Shown here piece after piece: positions 50,477 to 58,534 of a stretch of DNA of 64,000 nt. Each line of letters opens with the position of its first letter. Within the stretch, counting starts at the first letter, position 1. The stretch spans positions 8,116 through 72,115 of the forward strand of contig NZ_JAXMOR010000023.1 in NCBI RefSeq assembly GCF_034669705.1. The letters run 5' to 3'. Origin of the DNA: Marinovum sp034669705 (GTDB lineage Bacteria > Pseudomonadota > Alphaproteobacteria > Rhodobacterales > Rhodobacteraceae). The position numbers and the translations under genes are program-made. The notes under the pieces are model-generated. The model ran no database searches. It worked only from the letters and a program-made list of their open reading frames with translations, and was not told the origin of the DNA.

Positions 50477-51501
50477 GATTTCAGCGCCGCCTCGAAAGCC
50501 TCGATCGCGCGCTGCAGGCGCTTGCGGTCGACAGAGGCGAAATCCACGTCCGACAGGATGCGGCACTCGCCCCGGCGCGCGGTGACCTTGGTGCTGCCGA
50601 CGTGAAACTCGTACTTCACGCTCTTCTCGGCCTTGGGTTTGCGCTCTGGCGCGGCGCTGCCCTCGGCAAACCGGCGCAGGATGGCGGTCTGATCCTCCGG
50701 CGTCGCGGCCTGCGCCAGCTCTTCGCGCAGCGCCGGAGCAAGCTCTGGCGCGGCCTGCAACCGGCGCGCCACCTCGACCCCGAGGTTGCGTGCCACCGCC
50801 TTGGGAAAAACCAGCGCCGCGCCCAGCTGCTCGAGCAGGAAGACGAAGCTGCGGATATAGCTGCGCTTCATCTTGTGCAGCGAGGCATAGATCCGGCTGA
50901 CCAGATCGGCCGCGCCCTGCCCTTCTTCGCGCGCGGCGATGATCGCCACCTGCGCCATCTCGGCAAAGGTCAAATCCTCGCGGATGACGTTTTCCTCGAC
51001 CATGTCGATATAGAGGTCGATGCGGCTCGCCGCGCCCTCGTCAACCCGCGCCACCGCCCGGGAAAACCGCGCGTCGCCGGTCTCCTTGAAGAGCTGCCGC
51101 AGCGCTGTCAGTCGCCGCCAGCCTTTCTTGAGCTGATAGCCCGCGTCGCTCGCAAAGACCTCGATCGGCTCTTTCTGTCCGCGCTCGCGGATCGAGGTCT
51201 TGAGCTCCTCCATCTCGTCTGAGGCGGCCACCGCCTCGAGATCGAGCCGGTCGCGGGGCAGGGCGTCGGTCTGGATGTCATCGAGCGGGATCTCGACAAG
51301 CACCCGGCCCTCGCCCTGCGCGCGGCGCCATTCCTTGGCGTCGGCGGCGTTCTGGCGGCGCTGCTCGACCAGGCTCTCGGTGCTCTCGGCCAATGATCCG
51401 GCCGCCTCGCGCACGGCGGCGCCCATCGGTCCGACCTCGCGCCGGCGTTTGGGGGTGTCGGGGGTGTCGATCGGGCCGAACCCGAATTTGTTCCGGCTCA
51501 T
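50473..51501 (-). CDS. parB: ParB-family plasmid partition protein (RepB)
   Basis: A 342-residue centromere-binding protein. The ParB/Srx-like nuclease-fold domain is at residues about 70-175 (VLVEIPLDDIQTDALPRDRLD...LKTSIRERGQKEPIEVF...KGWRRLTALRQL), followed by an HTH region (LTFAEMAQVAIIAAREEGQGAADLVSRIYASLHKMKRSYIRSFVFL) and a C-terminal dimerisation part. The usual GERR-type CTP motif is KGWRR here. It starts inside the parA end (4-base overlap), giving a parAB operon. It probably binds the two palindromes next to its own stop codon. Confidence 0.92.
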   Translation of the reverse strand: MSRNKFGFGPIDTPDTPKRRREVGPMGAAVREAAGSLAESTESLVEQRRQNAADAKEWRRAQGEGRVLVEIPLDDIQTDALPRDRLDLEAVAASDEMEELKTSIRERGQKEPIEVFASDAGYQLKKGWRRLTALRQLFKETGDARFSRAVARVDEGAASRIDLYIDMVEENVIREDLTFAEMAQVAIIAAREEGQGAADLVSRIYASLHKMKRSYIRSFVFLLEQLGAALVFPKAVARNLGVEVARRLQAAPELAPALREELAQAATPEDQTAILRRFAEGSAAPERKPKAEKSVKYEFHVGSTKVTARRGECRILSDVDFASVDRKRLQRAIEAFEAALKS

Positions 51502-52808
51502 GCCTCAACCTCCTGTTTCGTCTCGCGCCGTTCCCAGGCGCGCAGCACCACCTCCTTGAACTCGTCATAGGTGGCGTCAAAGGATTGCCGCGCGCGCTTC
51601 CAGGTCTCACGGGTCATCTGGCGATAATCCTGCTCATAGACCGACATCTGAAAGCGTCCCGATTGCTCCACCGCGCGGGTCATCTCGATCGCGTTGTTGC
51701 AGACGTCGGCGCCAAAGACATTGCGGAAGGCCTCCATCATCGCCACATGCAGCGGGTTCGACGCCTCGAAGCGGGTCATCAGCAGGCGGATATCATCGAA
51801 CTGCTTGGGCAGGGTGATGCCGGCGTCGGCGGCGATCTTGGCGTAGCCTTCCGAAATATCCTCGAGCGCATCACCGAGCTGGCCGAGAAAGCTGGTGGTG
51901 CTGTCGTATTCCCAATAGCCGGGGCCGGAGGGGATATAGAGGATGTCGGCGGCAAAGGCCGCGTTCAGCGACTGGTAGCCGATCGCCGGCGGGCAGTCGA
52001 AGATGATCAGGTCGAACTGGTCATCGGGCAGCTCGTCAAGATAGCGGGCGACGCAGCCAAAGAAGCTCCAGGCCTTGTGCATCGAGCGGTATTGCGCGCT
52101 GGCGAACTCGACAAAGGCGGCATTGGCGCAGGAGGGGATGATGTCGATGGTTGGCCAGGCGGTCTTCTGGATGAAGTCCTGCACCCGCTGCGCGCCGATC
52201 GACTGCACGTCCTCTGGCAGCTCGTCGGCGGTGGGGTAGGGGCAGTCGGCCGGGTCGTCATAGGCGGCGGCGATGCGGTCGGCCTCGCGGCAGAGATCGC
52301 GGCACATGATGCCCCAGACGGTGTTCCACTCCTTGACCTCGACCAGCCCCATCGAATGGGTCAGCGTCGCCTGCGGGTCGAAATCCACCACCAGCACCCG
52401 GTAGCCGTCAAGCGCCGCGGCATTGGCGAGATGCTGCGCCACAACGGTCTTGCCGACGCCGCCCTTGAAGTTCGACACCGCGACGCGCATCGCCCGGCCG
52501 CCGGGGCGCTTGGGCAGCAGGGTCTTGCCGCGAAACCGCACGCGGCGGCGCAACTCGTTGATCTCGGCCAGCGAGAACCAGCGCTGGCGGCCGTCCTCTT
52601 CGGTGGCGCCCTGCGGCAGGGTCGGGTCGTCGGCCAGCTTCTTGCGCAGGGTGTCGGCGGCGACGTTGAACATGAACTGGCTGATTTCCCAGATCGAGAA
52701 CGGCCGCAGGACTTTCTCCTCGCCGGGAGAGAAGGTCGCCTTGCGCACGGCGGCCTGCTGCGCCAGGCTTCGTTCGTTCATCGATTGCAGGTTGGAATGA
52801 TCTCGCAT
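51498..52808 (-). CDS. parA: ParA-family plasmid partition ATPase (RepA)
   Basis: A 436-residue P-loop ATPase of the large (type Ia) group. An N-terminal HTH region (WEISQFMFNVAADTLRKKL, then WFSLAEINELRRRVRF) is followed by the deviant Walker A FKGGVGKTVVAQHLANA near residue 115, DFDPQATLTHSMG, and Walker B LIIFDCPPAIGYQSLNA. The N-terminal domain suggests autoregulation at its promoter. The ATG at 52808 (GTGAGG upstream) is preferred; the 60 preceding in-frame codons cross the origin. Divergent from the replication initiator. Confidence 0.93.
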   Translation of the reverse strand: MRDHSNLQSMNERSLAQQAAVRKATFSPGEEKVLRPFSIWEISQFMFNVAADTLRKKLADDPTLPQGATEEDGRQRWFSLAEINELRRRVRFRGKTLLPKRPGGRAMRVAVSNFKGGVGKTVVAQHLANAAALDGYRVLVVDFDPQATLTHSMGLVEVKEWNTVWGIMCRDLCREADRIAAAYDDPADCPYPTADELPEDVQSIGAQRVQDFIQKTAWPTIDIIPSCANAAFVEFASAQYRSMHKAWSFFGCVARYLDELPDDQFDLIIFDCPPAIGYQSLNAAFAADILYIPSGPGYWEYDSTTSFLGQLGDALEDISEGYAKIAADAGITLPKQFDDIRLLMTRFEASNPLHVAMMEAFRNVFGADVCNNAIEMTRAVEQSGRFQMSVYEQDYRQMTRETWKRARQSFDATYDEFKEVVLRAWERRETKQEVEA

Positions 52809-52944
52809 GGCCTCACTCGCGTTATATGCTATTGAAGTCTGAATAACCGGATTTCGGCAGAGCGCAAAACGCAGATTCCCGAAAATCCCGATTTTTGCGG
52901 TGGCACGAGGAAATAACGGGAATTTTGTGGAAATCCTGCAACGA

Positions 52945-53042
52945 TTTGGGTGACAGGCTGAGGTCGCCTCCAGCATATAGGGTGACACCCAAGGCCCTAT
53001 AGGGTGACGCCTGGCTGTCCCCCTATACCATTAAACCCTATA
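52945..53042. repeat. origin-type iterons (TATAGGGTGAC)
   Basis: Exact copies of TATAGGGTGAC at 52976-52986 and 52998-53008 start 22 bases apart. A partial copy (TTTGGGTGAC) is at 52945, and inverted forms occur at 53017-53027 (GTCCCCCTATA) and 53036-53042 (CCCTATA). They are flanked by AT-rich blocks (52830-52940 and 53040-53130) with CCCGTAATTAA and TACGGGATTAA inverted segments. Located between parA and the DnaA-like initiator, this is the likely replication origin. No consensus DnaA box was seen. Confidence 0.65.
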
Positions 53043-53176
53043 TTTCTTCTTTTTCAGGATTTCAGATCCCGTTCCCGTAATTAACCCGTTGTTGACAAAA
53101 TACGGGATTAATGAACACTCGGTAACAGAATGGGAATCGGACGAAGAGCCGATCTCAGAGGTGAGAGTGAGCGGAC

Positions 53177-53884
53177 ATGGATGCAAAGCGATACACGGGG
53201 CCGCAGGCCGGGTCGCAGAAATACGATCTTCTGACCGCGCTGTCGGTGGCGGGGCTGAACGGGTCTGCGGGGTTTCAGACCTCGATGCTGCGGTTGGTGG
53301 CGCTGGTGACGGCGCGCTACAACTGGGCCCGCAACGAGCTGACCGTCGGCCAGCGCGAGATGGCGCGGCTCTGGTCGGTGGACGAGCGCACCGTGAAACG
53401 CGAGATCAAGCGGCTGACCCAGGCGTCGATCCTGCTTCAGCTGCGGCCCGGGGTGCGGGGCAGGGTGGCGGCCTACCGTCTCAACATCGCCGAGATCTTC
53501 CGGCTGAGCGCGCCGGTCTGGCAGCGGGTGGGGCCGGATTTCGCCCACCGCATGGAGCAGCAGGGTGCCCAGCCGGTGCCCGCCACGGTGACGGCGGTCG
53601 ATTTCGCAGCGTCGCACCCGCCGGCCGGGCTGCAGGACGCGGCGCCGGCCGGGCAGGGGGGGGCCTGGGCCCGCACCCTCGCGCGGCTGGCAGAGCTTGA
53701 ACCGGCCCTGCATCGCAGCTGGTTCGTCGCGCTCAAGCCCGGGGGCTGTGACGCCGGCGTGCTGACGCTCCGCGCCGCGTCGGAGTTTCAGGCCCGCTAT
53801 GTCCAGACCCATCACCACGCGCTTTTGCTGGGCACGGCGCAGATGGAATACCCCGATCTCAGACGCATCGAGATTTGCGCGTGA
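53177..53884 (+). CDS. DnaA-like plasmid replication initiator
   Basis: A 235-residue protein with two parts. Residues about 45-120 form a winged-helix DNA-binding segment (VGQREMARLWSVDERTVKREIKRLTQASILLQ). Residues about 165-230 (WARTLARLAELEPALHRSWFVALKP...LRAASEFQARYVQTHHHALL) resemble DnaA domain I, which recruits helicase. This architecture defines the DnaA-like replicon type of Rhodobacterales plasmids. There is no AAA+ domain, so it is not chromosomal DnaA. It is divergent from parAB across the iterons. Its presence is the main reason to regard the window as extrachromosomal. Confidence 0.8.
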   Translation: MDAKRYTGPQAGSQKYDLLTALSVAGLNGSAGFQTSMLRLVALVTARYNWARNELTVGQREMARLWSVDERTVKREIKRLTQASILLQLRPGVRGRVAAYRLNIAEIFRLSAPVWQRVGPDFAHRMEQQGAQPVPATVTAVDFAASHPPAGLQDAAPAGQGGAWARTLARLAELEPALHRSWFVALKPGGCDAGVLTLRAASEFQARYVQTHHHALLLGTAQMEYPDLRRIEICA

Positions 53885-54055
53885 CGCGGCGCCCCGCGCA
53901 TGCGGCGCCACCCCGTGAGGCAGCTTATGGCGCGGCCTCCGGGTGGGCCGTGCGCAGGGCCAGCGGAGCCTTGAACTCAGCGCTTGGTGTCGGTCGCGGC
54001 GCCGGCGATCGGTCTCGGGCGCTGCCTGCCACAGCGAAAGGGGCGGCCCGGAGCG

Positions 54056-57000
54056 TCAGGCCCGGCGCGCCGCCAGCGGTGCGGCGCGGGCCTTGATCTT
54101 GCGGATCGGCCAGAGGTCGCGCGTCTCCTCGCGCCTGAGATAGGGGCGCGCCGGCGGGCCGTAGCACTGCTCCACCGGCACCCGGCCCAGCCCGGGAACA
54201 AGCGCCGCCAGCGTGGTGAGGGTCGCCGGGGGAAACATGGCCAGCGACTGCGGGCCGGGATAAAAGCTCTCGAAGGCGGCACCATTGGCAAAGACGATCT
54301 GATGGCGGTCGAAGAGCAGGTGCAGATAGGTCACGCGCTTCTTGCCATGGGCCACCCGCGCCGCGCCGCTCAGCCCGGTCAGGTGCTTGGCGCGCACCAG
54401 CGCGGGCGCCCCCCCGGTCAGGGCGCTGTCGAGCAGCATGCCGTGCTGTGGCGAGACCAGGGTGTCGCTGTGCAGCCCGTTAAACCCCTCCGGCATCCAG
54501 ATCGGCCGGCTGTCGGGCGCCGCCGCCAACGCCTGCGCGCCAAGCTTGCGGCGTCCGATCCAGCGCAGCGGTTGCAGGCCGTGGTCGAGGGTGGCGATCA
54601 GGTCGCCGGGCTCCAGCCGCTCGATCGGCCGCTCGCCGCGCGCGGTCCGGATCAGGGTGCCGATGGTGAAACAGGGCACCCCGGCCGAGGTCATCTGCGA
54701 GCTGCTGCTCATCTGCGCCGGCGACACGCCCTGCAGCAGCAGCGTCTCGCCGTTGGGGAAGGACAGCAGCGCATTGCCGAAGCCGTCGTCGGTGACCGTC
54801 ACATCCGCCAGCTGGATCGGGTTGCCCTGGGCGTCGGTCAGGCCCGACAGGTCGAGCTGGTCGTTGTAGCGCCCGTCGCCATCGCTGTCGGTGAGGTCGA
54901 AATCCGAGATCGTGTCGGCCCCCGACCCGGCGGAGACGGCAAAGACGTCGTCGCCAGCACCGCCGGTCATCAGGTCGTTGCCGGTGCCGCCCGCCAGGGT
55001 ATCGGCGCCGCTGCCGCCGTCGAGGGTATCGGCCCCGGCGCCGCCTTGGATGCTGTCGTTGCCCGCGCCGCCGGTCATCACGTTGGCCTGGTCGCTGCCG
55101 GCCAGGCTGTCATTGAAATCCGACCCCGAGACATTCTCGATCGAGGACAGGGTGTCGCCCTCGGCATCGCCGCCGCTGCCGGTGCCGTGGGCCAGGTCGA
55201 CCTTCACGGCGCTTGCCGAGCCGCTGTAATCCGCGGTGTCGGTGCCGGTGCCACCGACCAGTGAATCCGCCCCTTCGCCGCCGTTCAGGGTGTCATTGCC
55301 GGCGCCGCCGTCGAGGGTGTCGGTGCCGGCACCGCCGGACAGGCTGTCGTTGCCGGCCCCGCCCTCCAGCAGGTTGTCGGCGCGGTTGCCGCTGAGCGTG
55401 TCGGCGTGGGCCGAGCCCGTCACGTTCTCGACGCCGGAGATATGGTCGCCCTCTGCCGTGCCGCCCGATCCGGTTCCGGCGGCCAGGTCGACCGCCACGC
55501 CTGAGTCGCTGCGGGCGTACCAGGCGGTGTCGGTGCCGGTGCCGCCTGCCAGCGTGTCCGCCCCCGCGCCGCCGGCCAGGGTGTCGTGTCCCGCGCCGCC
55601 GCTCAGCCTGTCGGCCCCGGCATCGCCGGCCAGGATGTTGTCCTGTGCGTCGCCGGTCAGCGTGTCGGCATGGCCAGAGCCCCAGAGGTTCTCGACCCCG
55701 GTGATGGTGTCGCCCTGCGCGTCGCCGCCCGATCCGGTCCCGGTCGCCAGGTCGACATCGACCCCCGCGCCAGAGCCTTCATAGCTGGCCCAGTCGGTGC
55801 CGGCCCCGCCATCGAGGCTGTCGCCGCCGGCGCCACCGATCAGCACATCCTCGCCAGCGCCCCCGTCCAGGATGTCGCGGCCGCTGCCACCGTCGAGCCG
55901 GTTGTTGCCGCCATCGCCGGTCAGCGTGTCGTTGCGATCCGAGCCGATCAGGTTCTCGAAGTTGCTCAGCGTGTCGCCCTGGGCGTCGCCGCCCGATCCG
56001 GTTCCGGTCGCCAGGTTGACGTTCACCGCGGTGCCCGAGGAACTGTAGTCGGCGGTATCGATGCCGGCGCCGCCGTCAAGCGCATCGGCCCCGGCGCCAC
56101 CATTGACGAAATCGTTGCCGGTACCACCCCGAAGGGTGTCGGCGCCCTCGGCGCCAAAGAGCGTGTCATCGCCCCCGCCGCCGTCGATCACGTTGGCCTG
56201 ACCGTCGCCCAGCACAGCGTCGCCGAAATCCGAGCCGGTGACGTTCTCGATGCCGGTGAGCGTGTCGCCCTCGGCATCGCCTCCCGCCCCGGTGCCAGTG
56301 GCCAGGTTGATGGTGACGCCGCCGCCGGAGGCGCTGTAATCGGCGGTATCGTGGCCGGTGCCGCCATCGAGGGAATCCGCCCCCGCGCCGCCGATCAGCG
56401 TGTCGTCGCCAGCGCCGCCGTTCAGCGTGTCGGCCCCGGCGCGGCCATCGAGCACATTGGCCTGGCCATCGCCGGTCAGCAGGTCGGCGTGGTCAGAGCC
56501 GGTGACGTTCTCGATATTGCTCAGCCGGTCGCCCTCGGCCGTGCCGCCGCGGCCGGTGCCGGTGACCAGGTTGACCGCGACGGCCGAGCCGGAATCGGAA
56601 TAGACGGCGGTGTCTGTGCCGCCCGCCCCGTCGATCGAATCCGCGCCGCTGCCGCCGAGGATGGTGTCATTGCCGGCGCCGGCGATGATCGTGTCGTCGC
56701 CGCCGTAGCCATAGATGATCTCGTTCTGGCCGTCGGTGCCGTCGATCTGGTCGCCCTGGGCATCGGTATAGCCCACGCCCATGGTCTCTGCGGCATCGGT
56801 GCCATTGACCGACACCAGCCAGCCCTCGGCAAAGGCGCTGTAGTCGGTCGAGCCGATGCTGTTGCCGCCAACCTTCTGATAGCTTGCCCCCGGCGTCATC
56901 GGCGCGTCGGTGGCAAAGCCCCAGACCTCGCCTGCGATGCCGTTCTGAGACAGCACATAGACGTTGATCACCGGCCCGACGGGCGTGCCGTCGGCGCTCA

Positions 57001-57289
57001 GCTCCTGCAGCCGGATGATGGATTCCGCCTCGACCCCGGTGCCGTCGGCCACAAGGCCGGCGCCATCGGTGATCACATGATGGGCAAGGTCGTCATCCTC
57101 GAAGGTGTCGGGATTGCCGCCGGTATCCTCGAGCGTGATCTGATAGGCCGAGAACCCCTCGTTGAACTGGTACTGGGTGCCGTCGGGCGAGTCGGAATTG
57201 TTGATGATCGTGTCGCCGACCGTCTGGCTGGTCGACAGGATCACCGTCAGCGCCTGGCTGTCGACGGCATAGAAGGTACGCGCTACCAT
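54056..57289 (-). CDS. RTX-repeat protein with C-terminal Hint domain
   Basis: A 1077-residue, very acidic protein. Residues 1-185: a unique domain shared by Rhodobacterales proteins of this type. Residues about 190-780: many GGxGxDxL nonapeptides that form calcium-binding beta-rolls, arranged in six larger modules. Residues 873-1077: a Hint (hedgehog/intein) domain beginning CFTIGTLIRTARGERPIERLEPGD, whose cysteine 873 could start self-cleavage. There is no Sec signal; RTX proteins usually leave by a type I system, but none is encoded nearby. GAGGAG precedes the start by 9 bases. It may be a surface or secreted protein; function not known. Confidence 0.88.
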   Translation of the reverse strand: MVARTFYAVDSQALTVILSTSQTVGDTIINNSDSPDGTQYQFNEGFSAYQITLEDTGGNPDTFEDDDLAHHVITDGAGLVADGTGVEAESIIRLQELSADGTPVGPVINVYVLSQNGIAGEVWGFATDAPMTPGASYQKVGGNSIGSTDYSAFAEGWLVSVNGTDAAETMGVGYTDAQGDQIDGTDGQNEIIYGYGGDDTIIAGAGNDTILGGSGADSIDGAGGTDTAVYSDSGSAVAVNLVTGTGRGGTAEGDRLSNIENVTGSDHADLLTGDGQANVLDGRAGADTLNGGAGDDTLIGGAGADSLDGGTGHDTADYSASGGGVTINLATGTGAGGDAEGDTLTGIENVTGSDFGDAVLGDGQANVIDGGGGDDTLFGAEGADTLRGGTGNDFVNGGAGADALDGGAGIDTADYSSSGTAVNVNLATGTGSGGDAQGDTLSNFENLIGSDRNDTLTGDGGNNRLDGGSGRDILDGGAGEDVLIGGAGGDSLDGGAGTDWASYEGSGAGVDVDLATGTGSGGDAQGDTITGVENLWGSGHADTLTGDAQDNILAGDAGADRLSGGAGHDTLAGGAGADTLAGGTGTDTAWYARSDSGVAVDLAAGTGSGGTAEGDHISGVENVTGSAHADTLSGNRADNLLEGGAGNDSLSGGAGTDTLDGGAGNDTLNGGEGADSLVGGTGTDTADYSGSASAVKVDLAHGTGSGGDAEGDTLSSIENVSGSDFNDSLAGSDQANVMTGGAGNDSIQGGAGADTLDGGSGADTLAGGTGNDLMTGGAGDDVFAVSAGSGADTISDFDLTDSDGDGRYNDQLDLSGLTDAQGNPIQLADVTVTDDGFGNALLSFPNGETLLLQGVSPAQMSSSSQMTSAGVPCFTIGTLIRTARGERPIERLEPGDLIATLDHGLQPLRWIGRRKLGAQALAAAPDSRPIWMPEGFNGLHSDTLVSPQHGMLLDSALTGGAPALVRAKHLTGLSGAARVAHGKKRVTYLHLLFDRHQIVFANGAAFESFYPGPQSLAMFPPATLTTLAALVPGLGRVPVEQCYGPPARPYLRREETRDLWPIRKIKARAAPLAARRA
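54980..56606 (-). repeat. six tandem modules within the RTX gene
   Basis: Each module spans about 80-97 codons and begins with a segment like xxYSxSGxxVxVNLATGTGSGGD, continues with GDxLSxIENVxGSD, and ends in a run of GGAGxDxL nonapeptides. The starts (AVYSDSG, ADYSASG, ADYSSSG, ASYEGSG, AWYARSD, ADYSGSA) differ enough to indicate older duplications followed by divergence. The long open frames on the opposite strand here are a by-product of this repeat composition. Confidence 0.75.
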
Positions 57290-57441
57290 CGGGTCTGCTC
57301 CTCGGGTCGGGTCGGCCTTGCAGCCTCGCTGCGGTGATCACTGTCCGAGGGGGTAGCCGAGCTTGATTGATAATTTCCTTACCACGCCCGGCGTCTTCGA
57401 TCAATTTCAATCCTTTGCGCTGTCTGACGTGCGACGGGGCA

Positions 57442-57463
57442 GGGCGGGCCGCGTGACCCGCCC
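57442..57463. terminator. GC stem-loop downstream of the YeiH-type exporter gene
   Basis: GGGCGGG and CCCGCCC pair around an 8-base loop, 9 bases after the end of the sulfolactate operon on the minus strand. No T-run follows, so strength is uncertain. Confidence 0.5.
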
Positions 57464-57471
57464 GCGCGGTC

Positions 57472-58506
57472 TCAGAGCAGCATCATCGCCCCGGCCAGCA
57501 CGACGCCGGCGATGAACAGGGTCTCGAGGAAGATCAGCACCACCGATTGCATCGGCACCGAGAGGATGCGCCTGAGTTCGGTCTTCATGCCGACGGCGGC
57601 GATGGCGGTCAGCATGGCCCATTTCGACAGCGCCCAGAGCGCCGATTGCACCGCCTCGGGGATGGCGCCCAGCGAGTTGACGCAGGCCAGCGCCAGAAAG
57701 GCCAGAACGAAGCCCGGCACCACCGGCGGCCGCTTGCCGTCGCGCGGCTCCTCGACCCCGGCCTTGCGCAGCGACAGGGTCAGGATCAGCACGAAGGGGG
57801 CCAGCATCGACACCCGGATCAGCTTGACCGTGGTGGCGGTCTCGCCGACCTGGTCGGAGACCGAGAACCCGGCGCCCACCACCTGCGCCACGTCGTGGAT
57901 CGTGCCGCCAAGAAAGATGCCGGCGGCGTGATCGGACAGGCCGATGAGCTGCACCAGGATCGGGTAGAGGATCATCGCCACCGTGCTGAGCAGGGTGACG
58001 CCGAAGACGGTGAAGCTGAGGTTGCGTTCGCTGAACTCGTTGCGCGGCAGCACCGCGGCGATCGCCATGGCGGCCGAGGCGCCGCAGATCGACACCGCCC
58101 CCGCCGTCAGGATCGCCAGCCGCCAGCCGCGGCCCAGCAGTCGCGCGGTGATCCAGCCAAAGACCAGCGTCGCCAGCAGCGCGCCGACGATCAGCGCGAT
58201 CACCCCGAAGCCCAGCCCGACGAAGACCTCGAAGCTGATCCGCGCACCCAGCAGCGCCACGCCGAGGCGCAGTACCGTCTTGCTGGCAAAGCCGATGCCC
58301 GCGGCGCAGCGCTCGCCATCCTCGACCAGGAAGTGCAGCGACAGCCCGATCAGCAGCGCCAGCAGCATCGCCGGCGTGCCGTAGTGATCCGACAGGAACT
58401 GCGCCGCCAGCGCCGCCAGCCCGCAGACCAGAAGCCCCGGCCAGAGCGTGTCGAGGCGGGACGCGGCCAGCCTCAGGCGGGGGGTGGAACGGGCGGTCTC
58501 GGTCAT
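57472..58506 (-). CDS. YeiH/PSE-family exporter, probably for sulfite or sulfate
   Basis: A 344-residue inner-membrane protein with about ten membrane segments. Family landmarks: RLGVALLGARISFE, VSICGASAAMAIAAVL and the GIFLGGTIHDVAQVVGAG motif. Members occur next to sulfonate-degradation genes, where release of sulfite demands export. Here it is the last gene of the SuyB/SlcC/ComC operon, which supports that role. The start at 58506 is 28 bases after the permease stop; the longer frame is rejected. Selectivity between sulfite and sulfate cannot be read from sequence. Confidence 0.85.
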   Translation of the reverse strand: MTETARSTPRLRLAASRLDTLWPGLLVCGLAALAAQFLSDHYGTPAMLLALLIGLSLHFLVEDGERCAAGIGFASKTVLRLGVALLGARISFEVFVGLGFGVIALIVGALLATLVFGWITARLLGRGWRLAILTAGAVSICGASAAMAIAAVLPRNEFSERNLSFTVFGVTLLSTVAMILYPILVQLIGLSDHAAGIFLGGTIHDVAQVVGAGFSVSDQVGETATTVKLIRVSMLAPFVLILTLSLRKAGVEEPRDGKRPPVVPGFVLAFLALACVNSLGAIPEAVQSALWALSKWAMLTAIAAVGMKTELRRILSVPMQSVVLIFLETLFIAGVVLAGAMMLL

Positions 58507-58534
58507 GCGGGTGTCTTTCGGTTGCAAACGTGGG

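Noticed and set aside
54980..56606. Regularly spaced repeats that could suggest a CRISPR array
   Set aside because: The repeats are in frame, encode RTX nonapeptides and lack constant repeats separated by unique spacers.
55586..57337. A 583-codon plus-strand open frame opposite the RTX gene
   Set aside because: Its regular V/A/G/R-rich pattern is simply the complement of the glycine-aspartate repeats; it has no start in context.
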